DNA of 64,000 nucleotides from Anaeramoeba flamelloides (GCA_027625915.1 JANTQA010000008.1:9656501-9720500), one strand, 5' to 3'. Shown: positions 23,301-35,043, numbered from the stretch's first letter. Notes: generated by a model from the letters alone, not told the origin. Translations and numbers: made by a program.

Positions 23301-26198
23301 ATAAAAAATTAACTTTATTTTCGAGTAAGAGTTTTAATAGGGTTAAAATATTGCTTTTCCAGACTTGAAAAACAATATATTTTTTCACCAAAAATACTTG
23401 TTTATTGCTACAAAAATAAGAAAATTAAGGGATCAGTACTCTATGACAACAGAGCAAAATTTTTAAAAAATATTTTATTGATGCCTTTCTTTACTTATAG
23501 ATTTTGTAGATGCCAAGAGTCAAAAAATTATGATCGACTAAGAAAGCCAGAAAAGAATATTTTTTTTTTCAGGAAACGAGATCAAATTTTTTTTTTTTCT
23601 CCATTTTTTATGAAAAAGAAAACCTAAAAATTCATTTTATTTCAAAAATCATAAAAATTTTTTACCTTTTTTTATTGCTGTTTTCATTATTATTACACAA
23701 TATCCAGCCTTTGCTGCCAGGAATATTAATAAAAGAATTTTATTTTTTTTTTCTGAGATAATTCTTTTGGTTAACCAAAAAATTGAATTATTCAACCAAT
23801 TGGAAAACATTTATATTACTTTTAAGAAGAATAGTTAGAATATTAAAGTTTTAAAGTCATTTACAAATTTTACTTAGAAATTGTGTTTTTGTTATTTAAA
23901 TGAAATTGGATTTTTCAAATATAAAATATTCATCAAGATATTTGGGAATTTTGTAATTTTATCCTCAAAATTCAAAAATCAATTTTTTTATTCCAAAAAT
24001 GATTTAAATTTTTATAAGGATTCTTGTAATAAAGGTCAAAGGTTTGTTAAATAAAAAAATTTCAACATTTTCAAATTTTTTTTTTTTTGAAACTCAGAAC
24101 AACGAACTTTTTCGAAATTTTAAAGAATAAAAAAAATTTTGCTTAATAGATCTAGAATTTCATTGATAAATTTTTGTTCAACTTTTAACCGAATATTCAT
24201 TTATTTAATCTAGCTATACCCCAATTAGTTTTATTGGCTAAGATTTGAATTGAATTATTAATAATAAAAATTATAAAATAAAAAATTTTCTTTCGAAATC
24301 AATACTTTCCAACATAAAACCAAAAATATGTTTTCACATTTTCAAGAATTAACTTAATTGCTAATAAAAATAATCCGTTACTTTTTTTTTCGTTTTATTG
24401 TAGAAACATGTGTATTTGAATTTCAAATAATAGACTCAATTTAATTAATTGTTTAAATGAGGTTAACTCATCCATTTGATAAGTTGAAACACAGATTACA
24501 AAAAAAATATTTTTAAAAGATCTTGACAAGATTTCATTTTATTTTTAAAAAATACTACTCATTTAATGATATTTTTTTTTTTGGAAAGACTTAAAGAAGA
24601 TTTACTTTTAGTGGATCAATAAAAGTCTTTGTTATTTGAAAAATGATAAACTGAGAAAAAGAAAAAATTTAAAATTAAATCTTTCAGTACATATATAATA
24701 TATCTAAATATATAAAAATCTTTAGAACAAAAATAATCCAAAAAGTTTTAAAAATAAATTCTTGAATAAAAAAAAAATTGATATTTTTGATGTTTTGTAC
24801 ATTACAGAAGTATTAACTATTAAAATAAAAATTTAAACTTTTAACAAAAAAATAACAATTAAATCATTTAAATTTATTTTTAATATAGTTTTTATGACAA
24901 ATCTAGTATCGATAATTATCTTGCTTTTATTATAAATTCAAACTATATTATTAAAACTAACATTTTTATTAAATTTTGAGAAAGAAAAAAATTAAAATTT
25001 AATTTGAAAATTGGTATTTAAAATTAAAACAAAAAATTAAAAATAAATTTTAGTGTATAAGGAATTAATAAAAGTAGAAATATAAAGATATAATATCATT
25101 TGAAAGAATATCTAAATAACTGATTCTATAAAAAGGTGTTTAGAATCTAATTTTTCAAATAATAATAATCTAATTAAAAAACAAAATGATAATTTTGAGG
25201 AAAAAAAATATTTTTACCAAAAATATCATAACGTTTGAAAAAAAGAGGGAGGTAAATTAATTCAAAATATTTTAAAGTATTCAAAAAATTATTGTCTCAT
25301 TTTTTATAAAAATATATTTTTAATTACCTAATGTAACATTTTGAAAATATTTTCATAAAAATCCCAAAAAAAAACAATAAAATAAAATAGAAATATTGAA
25401 GAGAGCCAACATTGCCCAAGTGATTGGGTAGATGAATGCCAAACGTACACAAATTGTTCAAAATGTAATTTACAATTGAATTGTGGGTGGTGTGAAACTG
25501 ATTCTTTACTGCATACTGGTAAATGTTTCTATAAAAATCCTTCTCCATCTGTTGATGAATGTATTGGAATTGAGTATGGTGAATGGAAAACAGAATGTAC
25601 AGATCCATCAAGCTGCTTGGAATCAACAAATTGTGATAAATGTAACGTGACAGATGGGTGTACATGGTGTTATTGGGGAAAAGAAGAATCACAATGTATT
25701 CCTGCAGATGTTTGCACATCAAAGCAAGGAACAGAAATTGATGAATGTAATAAGAATTATCTAAACATATATGACTGTGAGTCGAAATCAAATTGTGAAG
25801 ATTGCTTTACAGAATACCCCTGGTGTCAGTGGAGATATACTGGTGATTGGTACCAAACGCAAAAATGTGTTTTTTGGAGTGAACCCAAAGTAGATACTCA
25901 TGTATTGGATGCTATGAATTGTGACACCTTTGTTGCATGTCAAAACAGAACCGAATGCAGTGATTGTGTTGAAACGTCAGATGATGTTTTAAGTTGTATT
26001 TGGTGTAAAGACAGTGGTAAAGAATACTGTCATGAATATTCAGAAGATCAAGATGATGATAATTGCTCGAAGATTTGTTTTGAAAGTGATGATGGATCAA
26101 GTAGCCCGGGGGATGTTATTAAATCCAATTTCTTTTGTTGGTTGATTTCTTTTTTTATGTTATTATTTTATTTAACAGGAACAAAACTGGAAAATTAA
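14400..26198 (+). CDS. PSI-like cysteine-rich type I membrane protein, three exons
   Basis: Exons 14400-14811, 18218-18686 and 25391-26198 join in phase (412+469+808 = 1689 nt, 562 residues plus stop). Donors are GTATAG and GTAATC, acceptors TTAAG and AATAG. Each exon boundary is forced: exon 2 is preceded in frame by TAA, and without splicing its own frame ends at TAA 18688. The protein has a signal peptide (FVFLFLVLSVKIS, residues about 9-21), then six or seven units of the pattern C-x2-C-x4-8-C-x-W-C-xn-C. Examples are NCDECHGVDCTWC, NCKNCTKSGCSWC, NCSKCNLQLNCGWC and NCDKCNVTDGCTWC. A C-terminal membrane segment (about 20 residues, FFCWLISFF...) leaves a tail of a few residues. The Cys/Trp spacing matches PSI (plexin-semaphorin-integrin) repeats. 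I infer an extracellular adhesion or receptor-like protein; no ligand can be named. The introns are 3406 and 6704 bp, far longer than others here. Confidence 0.85.
16908..17578. mobile_element. Non-autonomous DNA transposon (CAGTCAAAGGG family), copy 1
   Basis: The left end is CAGTCAAAGGGTCCCA; the right end, read inversely, is CAGTCAAAGGGGCCCA. The body is alignable over its whole length with 19715-20234, except for a 156-bp insertion at 17202-17357. No coding capacity seen. The superfamily is uncertain. Confidence 0.7.
17202..17357. mobile_element. MITE nested inside the element at 16908-17578
   Basis: Ends are about 40-bp imperfect inverted repeats: TATTTGTTTAATAAATGAG... against the inverse of ...ATATTTATTATTCAAATA, both continuing into TTTTCACTTC(A/G)TTTTC. 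The segment is absent from the related copy at 19.7 kb, which gives an approximate empty site. An additional related end lies at about 7975. Confidence 0.6.
19541..19600 (+). repeat. GA-rich simple repeat
   Basis: Irregular tandem of GGAAAAAAAGAAAAA-like units inside intron 2. Confidence 0.8.
19715..20234. mobile_element. Non-autonomous DNA transposon (CAGTCAAAGGG family), copy 2
   Basis: Begins CAGTCAAAGTTTCCCAG and ends near GGTGCATTTGAC. It aligns with 16908-17578 in the same orientation and lacks the nested MITE. Divergence is appreciable, so it is not a recent copy. Confidence 0.65.
21382..21455 (+). other. Possible tRNA-derived SINE head or tRNA relic
   Basis: Has a box-A-like GTTAGAG and, about 55 bases on, a box-B-like GATTCAATTCC, but the arms do not pair into a cloverleaf. 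Confidence 0.2.
21735..22320. repeat. Hairpin-cluster repeat R1
   Basis: Made of inverted-repeat modules: TTTTCCAGAATT..AAGAATTGAGTAAAATC mirrored by ATTTTACT..AATTCTGGAAAA, and AAATAAACC..AAATTT mirrored by AAATTT..GGTTTATTTC. These are linked by AAAAAACCTAACG and by GTGCCGTAGAGTACC-type words. Two units near 22.12-22.32 kb are in tandem. Confidence 0.7.
23240..24470. mobile_element. Diverged DNA transposon copy (Tc1/mariner-like end)
   Basis: Starts TACAGGGTGTACCGG, an end typical of Tc1/mariner or IS630-type elements inserted at TA. About 1.05 kb of it (23423-24470) is alignable in inverted orientation with 29885-30912. No intact transposase frame and no certain DDE motif could be read. 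Confidence 0.5.
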
Positions 26199-28504
26199 AA
26201 TAAGATAATTTTTTATTGTTACCTTTTACTTTTCTTTTTTATTAATTATCATATATATATATATATTTAGTATATATTTGATTTTGTTTTACTGTATTGA
26301 CTTTTAAAAAACATCACTAAAAAATATAAATACTAACTTCTTTTTTTCATCCGTTTTTACAAAAAAATATTTTCATTTATCATAATAATTATTTTAATAG
26401 AAGTTTTGATGATAACATATATTATCATGATCTTAGAAATAAAATTGCGATTGTATTTAAAAAATCGTGATTAGTCCTACTTTATTTGGAAAAATTATAA
26501 ATATTGATTATCCACGTTATATTGATAAAATCAAAAATCGCTATAAAGTAAATTATTTTTTTGAGATCACCTTAAAAAAATCTCTTGGCTTTTACAAAGC
26601 CTTGAGACTTTTACAACATTTTTCCCTTTAATAATGTCAGAAAGTGTTTGTAAGGGTTCTGAACTGTCTTCAATTGTTTGAAAGTTTTGAAAGACCGAAA
26701 ACTTTTTTAAAGGCCATGAGTTTGGTTTGTTCTGGAAAAAAATTTTTTTTTCTTTTCATTTTTTTTTTTAAACAAGATATAAAATCTCAAACAAATTTTA
26801 TGATCAAACTAATAATTATCCATTTCAACAGTATATTTGAAAATGTACTTGGATATAAAATGGATGTGTTTTTTTAATATGGGTTTTTTACCTTCAAAAG
26901 TTAAATAACCAAAAAGAATCAAGAGTAATTTTCCTTCTTATTGGTGATCAATCAAAAAAAATCCTCTAAACTCTAGTTATATTTTCTGTCCAATACAAAG
27001 ATATTAAAGAAGAAGAATAAGAAGAAGAAAAAAAATTGTATTAAAAATCTTATTTATTGGTGATAATGTAGCTTGGTTGTTGTGAAAGCTTTTGAAAATT
27101 TATCCAACTCTTTTCAGCTTTCATAGAATATCGAAAAAGTTTTAACCTCGTACATATTCTTTAAAAAACGGGTAAAGGGTTGGTTGTTTTAGAAGCTCTT
27201 TTTTTTAACACTATTTATAACACTAAGATTGACTGAAAAAATATTCATTTACCTATTTTATTTTATTTGTTGATCTAAAGGATCGATCGATATGTCAACA
27301 AAATAAAATACAATGAAAAATCTTGATCTGATACCATGTTGGATCAAAGTCTCTTTTTTGTTTTTCTTTAAAAGAATAACTATTTTTCATAAGATCTGGT
27401 TTTTTGATCAAATAAAATTTTTAAAAATAATCTTGTTGAATTAACCCTGAAAATCATCACCTATTAGATTGCGATTTAATTTTTTATCACCAGATTTTGG
27501 TATTTATCACAATTTATCAAAAATTTATCAAGATTTTATAGAATATTGCAATTTGACATACTATCATGACCATAATATTGAATTCCTCGATTTTCAACAA
27601 TATTGTGATTTGTTTAAAATATTCATTATTTTTGTAAATTTATTGTGACTTTAACAAAAATATCATCCAATCCTCTTAAAAATACCCAAATTTAATCATG
27701 GTGAGCCGAATATTGTTTGTTAAACCTTTAAATTTGTCTCGAAATATGTATTTTTTTCTATTTGGAATTTTTTTAATATTTTATAAATTAGTTTCCGAAC
27801 ACATTCTATTTCGAAAAACAAATATTTAGATATTCTTTCTAAATATAATATATATATATATATTTAATTCCTTCCTATTTTGAAAAAAAATTTAAAGAAA
27901 TATGAAATAATTTACTTAAAAAAAACTTTCACATATATTAATGGGAGTAGTATAAATTAAACTCGTGGTTTCCTTTTACTTTAATTTACTCAAAGGATAG
28001 TTAAGTTAAAAATCATAGATTTTAAGGTTGTTCAAGGAAAGACGTACCCAATTTTTTTTTATGTTTTAAAAAGCAAAAACATAAAAATTGAAAATAAAAA
28101 AGGAAAAAAGAAAAAAGAAAAAAAAAGAGAAATTTAAAAAGGATTTATAAGAACCAATTGGTAAAAAAAATCAGAAAAAAACAAATGATATATTTAATTA
28201 AGGACTCCCAAAATTACAGTCACGATACTTTTGGCTGATTTAATAATTTGATAATTGATCATGAATGTTCACTTGGGGATTGTTGTTTAATTGTTCTAAT
28301 TTCTTTTTTTTTTTTTGATCTGGTTTGCTTTAAACCTTTGGTTATTTTTAGCTTTAACTATTCAGTTTTTATTTTCAAGTTACTCATACTTTCGTGTTTT
28401 AGTGTCTCATAGTATTAGCAAGTAACCACTTGATCTTTTTCCTTGGTATCTCTTCTTCCCAATCTAACAAAGTTTCAGCTTGGAAAAAATTAAAAAAATA
28501 TAAT
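26199..28504. other. Intergenic, no gene recognised
   Basis: AT-rich, with short TA microsatellites at 26253 and 27848. A 77-codon plus-strand frame at 26644 is composition-driven. A minus-strand stretch near 28405-28490 reads ETLLDWEEEIPRKKIKWL and then stops; unassigned. Confidence 0.4.
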
Positions 28505-28669
28505 TAATTATAATTTTTCTCTGGAACTGCCTGGCCGATGAAATAATCGTAAAATCTGGATTTATGAATTTTAAAAAAATAATTTTTCAATTATTTAAAA
28601 TAATAATAATATTTTTAATATTATTAATAAACAAGATTCAATATCTTTATTAGCTCTCATAGATAATGA

Positions 28670-28705
<36 letters not shown>

Positions 28706-28720
28706 CTATCATCTAAATTA
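28505..28720 (+). mobile_element. LINE C-terminal relic
   Basis: The plus strand reads IIFLWNCLADEIIVKSG, matching the LWNC...E zinc-knuckle-like tail found at 41.31 and 59.95 kb. It is followed by a TA microsatellite (28672-28700) and hairpin cluster R2. Confidence 0.5.
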
Positions 28721-28734
28721 CTAATTTACCATTA

Positions 28735-29085
28735 GTAACGAAAATGTGCCATAGAGTGCTGTAGAGTGCCTATCTTTTCCAGAATTTAAAAGAATCAAGT
28801 AAAATCTCAGATATTTCCCAATTCTTTTGAATTCTGGAAAAGCTAACGGTGGTTTTCTTGACGTTTTCTGTTTTATTTGTTAAATATATCGGTTTCCTTT
28901 AAGTTTTTTAGATTTTTCTATTTATTTGTCAAGTGTACTGCGTTTTTTTTACTTTTTGAATTCAAAAAAATGAAATAAATTTTCGGTTTATTTCTAATAG
29001 TAAAAAAAACCTACTGGAAAGTTTTCCATGATTTTCTAAAAAGAATTGAACAAAATCTATGATTTTACTCTATTCCGTTAAATTC
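28735..29085. repeat. Hairpin-cluster repeat R2
   Basis: Same modules as R1, including GTGCCATAGAGTGCTGTAGA, the TTTTCCAGAATTTAAAAGAA hairpin and the AAATAAATTTTCGGTTTATTTC arm. Confidence 0.7.
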
Positions 29086-29884
29086 TTGAAAAAATGAGGA
29101 ATTCTAAATTCCTCCCTCAAATTACCATAAAAAAAAATTATAATTTTTATGAGTGTCGAATAAAAATCAAAAACAAACCAACATGTGATATATGATCAAG
29201 CTTCATAAATCAAAGATTAAAAAAAAGGATATTTTTAGAAAAAAAGTACCAAAGAACAACACTCAATTTCTAATTAGAATGATTTTTAATTATAATTTTG
29301 AAAAAAACTAGGTTGGTTTTGAAGTGTAGTTCTTTCGCATTTTTTGAGATCTCGAAGAATTTTTTTTTTCATTTTTTTTTATTCTCAAATGTGTTTTTTT
29401 TTTCCCAAGAATGTTTCAAAATACCTACTTCTTCAAATATAGAGGGTTAAAATTTAACCAAAAATTAAATTATATCAAATTAAACTGATTGTGTACTTAT
29501 TGAAAACAATTTTCCGAAAATAGAAGAAATTTAACCATTTTAAAATTTTAAAAAAGAAAAAAGTAATTTTTTATTTTTAATTTTGATAAAGAAATCAAAT
29601 TGAGAATCTTGAAAACTTTTTTTTTAAATTGATTTTTTAGAATTGAAAATTCTTTTTAACTTTTTTTTTTTGATTGTATTTTTTGCCAAAGAGATATTTC
29701 GAATTCTATTTTTTGTTTTTTTCAACTTTTTTGCCAATGATATCCTCTCGTTTTTTTTTTTTTTTGTTATCTGAATTTTTTGTCAAGTGAGATACTAAGA
29801 AATGTTTTTTTTTTGTTTTTTGAATTAGGTTAATCAAAAATAAGGGCAATTTCACAATACCTTTTTTTGTTTTCAAGTCACTCA
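29086..29884. other. AT-rich spacer
   Basis: Long T and A runs; no gene or repeat recognised apart from these. Confidence 0.5.
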
Positions 29885-30912
29885 ATCTGTCTGGAGTAAA
29901 TCATTGAAAAATTCCAGACCCTTAAGTCTATTTTACCAAATCCAAAATTCACATATTTCCAACCAAAAACGAAAAAAAGTAATCTATTATTTTTATTAAC
30001 AATTAAGTTTATACTTGAAAATTTTGTAAAACATATTTTTCGTTTTATGATGAAAAGTCTTGATTTTGAAAGAAAATTTTTTATTTTGTTATTATTTTTA
30101 ATGATTAATCTTTCAATTTAAATCTCAGTCAATAAAAATAACAGAGGTATAGTTGATTAAAAAAATAATATTTTGATAGAAACTCAACAAAAATTTTCCA
30201 ATTACATTCTAGATCTATTAAGCAAAAAAATTTTTATTAATTAAGGTTTTAAAAAAGATGTTTTCTGGTTTTCAAAAAAATATTAAAAAAATTCTTTAAA
30301 CAAATTGTTTGACCTTTTTTACAAGAAACCATAAAACAATTTAAATCGTTTTTCTTAAAAAAAATTGATTTTTGAATTTTGAGGATAAAATTACATATTT
30401 TCCCTAATATCTGCAAGAAAATTTTATTCTTGAAAAGTCCAATTTCATTTAAAACAAAAACAAAATTTCTAAGTAAAATTATTAAATGACCATAAAACTT
30501 TTATATTTTTAACTACCATTCTTCTTAAAAAAATACAAATTATTTTTCAATTGGTTGAATAAATCAATTTTTTTGTAACCAAAAGAATTATCTTAAAAAA
30601 GAAAATAAAATACGTTTATTTATATTACTGGTAAAAAAGAGACTTTTTATTTTGTAATAATGATGAAAATCATAATAAACAAAGTAAAAAAATTTTTATA
30701 ATTTTTTAAATAAAATGAATTTTTAGGTTTTCTTTTGCAAAAAAAATGGAAAAAAAAATTTATATCGTTTCCTGAGAAAAAAAATAGTCTTTTTGGGTTT
30801 CTTAGTCTATCAGAATTTTTTGAAACTTGACATCTAAAAAATCTATAAATCAAGAGTGTCACCGATAAAAAACATTAAAATTTTACCCATTGTAGTATAG
30901 TACTGATCCCTT
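29885..30912. mobile_element. Inverted, truncated copy of the 23.2-24.5 kb element
   Basis: Aligns with 24470-23423 in reverse. Shared landmarks include GCTTAATAGATCTAGAAT, TTTTCAATTGGTTGAAT and AAGGGATCAGTACT (inverse). The terminal CAGGGTG end is missing. A 71-codon minus-strand frame here is part of the repeat. Confidence 0.7.
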
Positions 30913-31431
30913 TAAAAAAAAATAATGTGCCTTATATTGAGTGTTGGACTTGTAATAATTTTTTTTTGTTTACTATTTATGAATTAGGGTTTGCTTAAAA
31001 AACTGCACAAACTGTAAATAAAGACGAAAAAACAATTTTCTCTTTCAAAAAGAACATTTTTAAAGCAAAAACAAGTCCCTAAATACTTTAGTACTCGAAA
31101 CTAGAATTTTATAGTAATCAAACGAAAAAAAAGTTATTAATTTCGTTTTCGGGAATGGGAAATTATTTTTGAAAAAGAGAATCTATAATTAACAATTTAT
31201 GAAAATAAAAGTCAAAAGATGAAAAAAGACCAACCTAAAAAGGAAAAACGATAACAAAAAATAAAAATTCTTATTTCAATCTTTAGTACTTATTTTAAAA
31301 AGATGAGAATAATCAAAAAAAAAAAAAAAAAAAAAAATGAAAATTTTGGATCGTTTTCTTTTGTTTTTGATTTATTATTTTTTGTTGAGAAAAAACAAAT
31401 AAAAAAAAATGTCTTTATAAAAGAAAGTTAC
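30913..31431. other. AT-rich 3' flank of TRAPPC1
   Basis: No gene seen. A run of about 20 A lies at 31318-31337. Confidence 0.5.
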
Positions 31432-32093
31432 TTAGAATTGAGTCAAATTTACAATAAACTCGTTTACTTTATGTACCCATAGGTCACAATCAATTTCTTC
31501 ACCAACCTTATATAAGGGATTCCTTACAACATATTCTACATAACATTTTTTATAAATGTGCCTGAGTGCGTCTTGCATAGATTTTACAGATAGGTCTGTT
31601 AATATCACAAACGTAATCCCAGTAAGGCTTTCATAAAAGTGAAGTTTGTAAGTGTTTGTTGAATAACTTTTGAAAACATTATGTAGTTTTCTTTTCAGAG
31701 ATCAAAAAGATCAAAGGAAAAAAAAAAATTTTTTTATTATAAACAAAAAAAAAGAAATGGGTTTGGTTTTTTTAATTAGAACTTGTTAATCTAAATGATC
31801 TTATTTGTAAAAAAAGAGCACACTTAAAATTTAATTTAACTTGTGTCTTGAAGTTTTTTTTCTTTGTTTTTCAATAAGAAAGTAAAAATTAGAACAAAAA
31901 AAAAAATAAAAAGGAAAAAAAAAAATTACTTTTGTGGTGCAATTTCTTTCACAAAATCTTTGAGGGTTATTAGTAAACCAGAAAGGTTGTGCTTTTCAAA
32001 ACCTAAATTTTCTGATTTTTTGTCTCTTTTCCAATCTTTGTAATACAGGCACTTTCTTTCTCGATTAAAAACAAAAAAATTATAAATTACCAT
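31432..32093 (-). CDS. TRAPPC1: TRAPPC1/Bet5, TRAPP tethering complex subunit, two exons
   Basis: Exon 1 is 32093-31930 and exon 2 is 31690-31432; the 239-bp intron is GTAATT...AAAAG. Lengths 164+259 = 423 nt give 140 residues, close to the usual 145. The start ATG is preceded in frame by TGA. The N terminus reads MVIYNFFVFNRERKCLYY, then DWKRDKK (the NLYxFDRxGxCLxYxEW longin-like start of Bet5), then LLITLKDFVKEIAPQ. The C-terminal exon carries TNTYKLHFYESLTGI, TDLSVKSMQDALRHIY and YVEYVVRNPLY, all diagnostic of TRAPPC1. The protein is a small core subunit of the TRAPP complexes, which act as Rab1/Ypt1 exchange factor in ER-Golgi and intra-Golgi traffic. Both exons are too short to show as long open frames, so the gene is easily missed. 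Confidence 0.95.
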
Positions 32094-33656
32094 TCAAGTT
32101 TTTGTAGACAATTTGAAAAAATGATACAAATATTGAATTTTCAGAGTGAAAATCTCATGTTTATTATTTATAATCAGGAGTCATCATTTTAAATCATATT
32201 TTAGTGTTTGTTTTTTCTTGAAAGGTATTAAATGTAATGAAAATTATCAATTTTTCAAATCAAAAGACCCAAATAAAATTTACCTTGAAGTTTCACAATG
32301 AAGTTAAGGGAGTATGTACATTTTTGAAATTTTGAGTATAAATGTTTATGTGCAACTGTATGATTCAAATCATTCTCTAACCAAATAAAATGATATTTTA
32401 ATAAATTCGAAAGTGGAATATATCCTAGTATAATATATTATCATACCAACTAAAAAACAAATTCAAAAAAATGAAAAAGATTGATGAACAAAAAAAAATA
32501 AATAGAAATCATTTATTTCTTGATCTGTAACATTTGATACAATTGCTTATTCTTTTTTTGGTTTGGTTTTTGATTCTTCATGGAATTACTTTTATTTGGA
32601 AATTTTTGAGAAACAAATTACTTTTTATTTCTAAAGAATTTCTATAAAAAATTTATATATCCTATTTATTTAATTCTTAATTGGGTTCTTGTTTTCGTTC
32701 TGAAAATAATATGTATTTATTAAATTTTTCTTCTATCTTAAAGATTTATTGGACAAATTCATTTGATTTTATAATTATTTATTTTTCTATTACAATGAGA
32801 ACTAAAAATAATCCTCAATCGGATTGAAATTCTTTCTAGGTTTTTCTTTTATTTTGGGCTGAACCTTTTGTAACTGTTTGTTAATTCCGAGAATTCAGCC
32901 CCTTTATTTTAATTTTTGAAATAGTATTCTTTATTTTGGCTTTGTTTGATTAAAATATTTGAAAATAGAATTTTGGAAACAAATTTGTCAAAAAAAGTTT
33001 TGTCAAAAAATTATATATCGTAATGTGGTGAGAAATTCAAGGTCATCAATTGTTTGTATTCATACAAATGAAAAAGATAAAAAATACAAATCTTCGAAAA
33101 TAGGCTTATATCGAATTTTTTTTTTTTTCCATTTTTGATTTTAATAAATTTATTTGGGAAAGGTGATGTTTTATGTTTGGTCTCCAAAAAGATAATATTT
33201 GTTTTAAATACACAACTTTTAGTGTCTATTTTTATGGTTTACTCTAGGATTAATTTCGCTCTTTTGTATAAACATATTTCTAGATCCAAAAAATTAATTT
33301 AATAAAACTCAAAAATGGAATCCAAAAAAATGTTCCAAAAATCCAAAAATGAAAGATTCGACTATGATTTTACTTTGTGTTAGCCTTATTTTCACAAATA
33401 GAAAATCTAATAATATTTTGGTTTTTAAAGTTTTGATATCGGGTTGTATACAAAAAATATTTTTATCAGTAAGCTTAACATAATTAAAAGTTTTCAGAAT
33501 GGTAAAATGTACTTCATTAAATGAAATCTATAAAATTAACAAGAGTAAATATTAAAGTTGTAAAAAATAGAGTACTTACACTTTTCAAGATGGATAAAGA
33601 TTTTCATGGATTTATCCAAATTTGGAAATGTTAAATATAATTTCTGATCATCTTCA
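32094..33656. other. Intergenic, nothing recognised
   Basis: AT-rich; presumably contains the TRAPPC1 promoter just above 32093. A small stem pair (GGGCTGAA...TTCAGCCC) lies near 32860-32900. Confidence 0.4.
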
Positions 33657-33658
33657 TA

Positions 33659-34052
33659 CAGTCAGTTCCACTTTTTAGACTATAACTTTCAAAGAAGATT
33701 CAGGTACAAAAAAAAAAAACTCAAATTAAGGCACAAAATTCAAATTCTAGTACATTCAGTTCCACTTTTAAGGCACAAACTTTCAACGAAATTTAAGGCA
33801 TAATAAAAATCTCAAATTGTGGCACATTATTTAGATTCTAGTAAAATAAATTGTAGAAAAAAATTCGAAATTTTGTGCCTTAATTTGAGGATTTTTTTGT
33901 GCCTTAAATTTCGTTGAATTTTTGTGCCTTAAAAGTGGAACTGACTGTAAAATAAATTGTAAAAAAAAATTCCAAAAAATGTGCTTTAATTTGTGATTTT
34001 TTTGTCGCTTAACTTTGGTTGAAAGTTTGTTTCTTAAAAGTGTAACTGGCTG
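33659..34052. mobile_element. TA-site MITE (CAGTCAGTTCCAC family), outer copy
   Basis: Flanked by TA at 33657-33658 and 34053-34054. Its own length without the insertion is about 197 bp, as for the other copies. It is interrupted by a second member at 33753-33947. Confidence 0.85.
33753..33947. mobile_element. TA-site MITE nested in the same family
   Basis: 195 bp, CATTCAGTTCCACTTTTAAG to its inverse ending GGAACTGACTG, flanked by TA (33751-33752, 33948-33949). The outer copy reads TTCTAG-TA-[insert]-TA-AAATAAATTG. The inner copy's own interior has TTCTAGTAAAATAAATTG at 33836-33853, showing the uninterrupted site. Confidence 0.9.
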
Positions 34053-34848
34053 TAAAATTAATAATCATTTTAATCAAAAATTGTTTGATAAATAGCGATC
34101 TTTCAATTTTAAAACAAAATCATTTTTCAAACAATGTATTTGTATTTACCAAACAATTTTATATCGAAAATCACTTTGAGATCAAAAATAAAAACTGGGG
34201 TATAGTTTAATAATACCAAATTTTGGGTAATTGCAAGGAACTCTTGACTTATCTCAAAAATTGTAAAATTTTAATTTTTTGCAACATTCTATATTTATAC
34301 TTGTGTATCATTCCAAATTCACTAAGGAAAGATCTTGAGTTTCTTATGTTATTTTTTTTTGTGAAATATGAGTGGAGGTTTGAAATAATTTCACATTGAT
34401 TGGAAAAATTCTTTGTGTTTTTTCAACTTTAAAGCAATTAAAATGTATTCTGGAACACGAAATAAAAATATTTATTTATTATTTGAAAATAAAATATTAT
34501 TAGCTATAAAACTACTGAAATTGATTAAAAGGTTAGAAACAAGCAATACAGGTGTGTAATAAAAAAAAATCTGGATTGGTTAAAATAACAATTCAGTCAT
34601 TTGTTTTAAAAAATTAAACATTTGATTCCTTATTTTTAAATTATTTTAGAGAATTTCAGAATCCTTGTTTTAAATAATATTTATGTGTTTTTTATCTTGA
34701 AATAAATTAAATTGATTGAAACAAACAGAAATCGTCGGAAATAAAAATAAAAATAAATTCATAAATATTAAATAAAAATCTTTCATTATATTTACACATA
34801 AACAAAAAATGAAATATTAATATTTTAAGTTTTGCTCATTCACATGTA

Positions 34849-35043
34849 AAGCCAGTTTCAAATTTAAGGTACAAACTTTCAATGAAATTTAAGATACAAA
34901 ACAATCCCAAATTAAAGCACAAAATTTGGAATATTTTTTGACAATTTATTTTCCTAGAATCTGAATTTGCGCCTTAATTTGAAATTTTTTTCCTGTACCT
35001 TATTTTTCATTGAAAGTTTGTGCCTTAAATTTGAAACTGACTG
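34849..35043. mobile_element. TA-site MITE, copy 4
   Basis: 195 bp, diverged ends AAGCCAGTTTCAAATTTAAG and the inverse of CAGTCAGTTTCAAATTTAAG. TA on both sides (34847-34848, 35044-35045). Confidence 0.8.

Larger units (their letters stand above)
18687..25390 (+). other. Intron 2 of the PSI-like gene (6.7 kb)
   Basis: GTAATC...AATAG. It contains a second CAGTCAAAGGG-type element (19715-20234), a GA-rich simple repeat (19541-19600), a tRNA-like relic (about 21382-21455), a hairpin-cluster repeat (21735-22320) and a 1.2-kb transposon-like copy (23240-24470). Minus-strand coding-like scraps occur at about 20730-21010. Otherwise it is AT-rich filler; no further Cys-rich exon was found. Confidence 0.7.

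Noticed and set aside
25324-25791. 155-codon minus-strand frame
   Set aside because: Antisense of exon 3; the plus frame shows the PSI-like repeats and fits splice phase.
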